DNA of 7,809 bases from Sphingomonadales bacterium (GTDB taxonomy: Bacteria > Pseudomonadota > Alphaproteobacteria > Sphingomonadales > Sphingomonadaceae). Made by a program: the position numbers and the translations under genes. The notes under the pieces were generated by a model, which did not search any database, was not told the DNA's origin, and saw nothing but the letters and a program-made list of their open reading frames with translations. Location of the stretch: NCBI GenBank assembly GCA_017304125.1, contig JAFKLV010000067.1:1-7809 (forward strand), written 5' to 3'. Positions 6,957-7,809 of the stretch are shown in pieces; position 1 is the first letter of the stretch; every line of letters starts with the position of its first letter.

Positions 6957-7040
6957 CCACAATTCCCCAGCGATAGGCGCGTTTCGCGGTTGGAAGTGGG
7001 GAAGGATCGTGATTGAGAGCAGAGAAGGAATTGTGGAACA

Positions 7041-7809
7041 ATGGCGAAACCCAGAGCGAAGCTGAGACGGACGGTGGCACGTGCGTCGGTCCACCACGCA
7101 TTGAAGAAAGCGGTTCTCTACGCTCGCGTCTCAACGTCGGAGCAGGAGCGCGAGGGATTCTCGATTCCTGCCCAGCTCAAACTTCTCCGAGACTACGCAG
7201 CGATCAACGACATCGATATCGTAGCCGAACATGTCGATGTAGAAACCGCGCGGAAGGCCGGGCGTACCGAATTTGAAGCGATGCTTGCGTACCTACGACG
7301 CCATCCATCGGTCCGAATGATCCTGGTCGAAAAGACCGATCGGCTGTATCGCAACCTCAAGGACTGGGTGACGCTCGACGAGTTGGATATCGAGATCCAC
7401 CTCGCCAAGGAGGGTGTCGTCCTTTCCAAGGATTCCAGGTCTTCCGAGAAGTTCATGCACGGCATCAAGGTGCTGATGGCCAAGAACTATATCGACAATC
7501 TATCAGAGGAAGCGCGCAAGGGCATGACCGAAAAGGCCGCGCAGGGTTATTGGCCTACCCTCGCTCCACTCGGTTACCGCAACATCCGCAATGATGCTGG
7601 GCGGAAGGTGATCGCGGTCGATCCCGAGATCGCACCGATCATTGCGCGCCTGTTCGAGCTGTGCGGAACCGGTAATTTCTCAATCAACGAACTGGCAGCG
7701 AAGGCGCGCGAGCTTGGTTTGAGGTATCGTCGAAGCGGCAAGCTCGTCAGCAGTACGAGTACGATTTTCTATATTCTCAGAAATCGGCTCTACACCGGCT
7801 CCTATGAGT
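7041..7809 (+). CDS. Large serine recombinase (3' end cut off by window)
   Basis: This is a site-specific recombinase that breaks DNA through a serine nucleophile. The 256 complete codons run to the right edge without a stop. The start is fixed: an in-frame TGA lies at 7014 and ATG 7041 is the first start codon after it, with GAAGGA at 7024-7029 as a distant ribosome binding site. The first 23 residues are a basic extension. The resolvase domain follows: AVLYARVSTSEQE with catalytic S31, the GR of ETARKAGRTEF (R75), and EKTDRLYR with D100, R101 and R104 in the active-site arginine cluster. The long helix (AKNYIDNLSEEARKGM) leads into the recombinase domain, with PLGYR at 176-180 and the later NRLYTGSYE block, which marks a large serine recombinase rather than a small resolvase. 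It could be the integrase of the element or of a separate insertion. Missing parts would include the zinc ribbon and coiled-coil regions. Confidence 0.95.
   Translation, partial: MAKPRAKLRRTVARASVHHALKKAVLYARVSTSEQEREGFSIPAQLKLLRDYAAINDIDIVAEHVDVETARKAGRTEFEAMLAYLRRHPSVRMILVEKTDRLYRNLKDWVTLDELDIEIHLAKEGVVLSKDSRSSEKFMHGIKVLMAKNYIDNLSEEARKGMTEKAAQGYWPTLAPLGYRNIRNDAGRKVIAVDPEIAPIIARLFELCGTGNFSINELAAKARELGLRYRRSGKLVSSTSTIFYILRNRLYTGSYE

Noticed and set aside
6589..7134. 181-codon minus-strand frame across the hypothetical gene, the spacer and the recombinase start
   Set aside because: Its composition is rich in Arg, Ser and Pro with no domain pattern, and it crosses the recombinase start and the candidate promoter on the opposite strand.
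7013..7276. 87-codon + frame over the recombinase start
   Set aside because: It is out of frame with the recombinase, whose catalytic motifs occupy the same bases.
1..7809. CRISPR array, tRNA, rRNA or insertion-sequence ends
   Set aside because: I saw no regularly spaced repeats, no cloverleaf-like segment, no conserved rRNA stretches and no transposase with terminal inverted repeats.

Overview
The window looks like part of a conjugative or integrative element (plasmid or ICE) from a GC-rich alphaproteobacterium, most likely a sphingomonad-type host. That placement is inferred from codon use, high GC and the style of the proteins; nothing in the window proves it. All convincing genes lie on the + strand.

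Positions 1-5525 form a conjugative DNA-processing block. A 5'-truncated TraD/TrwB-like coupling ATPase overlaps by 4 bp a complete 986-residue MOBF relaxase-helicase (TraI/TrwC-like). A secreted lytic transglycosylase follows 17 nt later, then a small HU-family DNA-binding protein 75 nt further on. The expected division of labour is as follows: the relaxase nicks and unwinds the transferred DNA, the coupling ATPase delivers the complex to a type IV secretion channel encoded outside the window, and the transglycosylase opens the peptidoglycan. HU may help bend DNA in the relaxosome or serve as a general nucleoid protein of the element. A perfect 17-bp inverted repeat just after HU closes the block.

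Positions 5526-7040 are a mixed accessory stretch of lower GC. It holds interlocking inverted repeats that could form an H-type pseudoknot, a complete SRPBCC/AHSA1-like gene, about 280 bp with no supportable gene, a probable small hypothetical gene with a conserved-looking C-terminal half, and a spacer with a candidate promoter and an overlapping palindrome.

From 7041 to the right edge runs the N-terminal 256 codons of a large serine recombinase, cut off by the window end. It is the candidate integrase or transposition enzyme of this element or of a neighbouring insertion.

I see no CRISPR array, tRNA, rRNA or insertion-sequence ends. No clearly new system is visible. The points most worth a second look are the unusual metal-ligand spacing of the relaxase, the small protein next to the recombinase, and the folded-looking spacer after HU.
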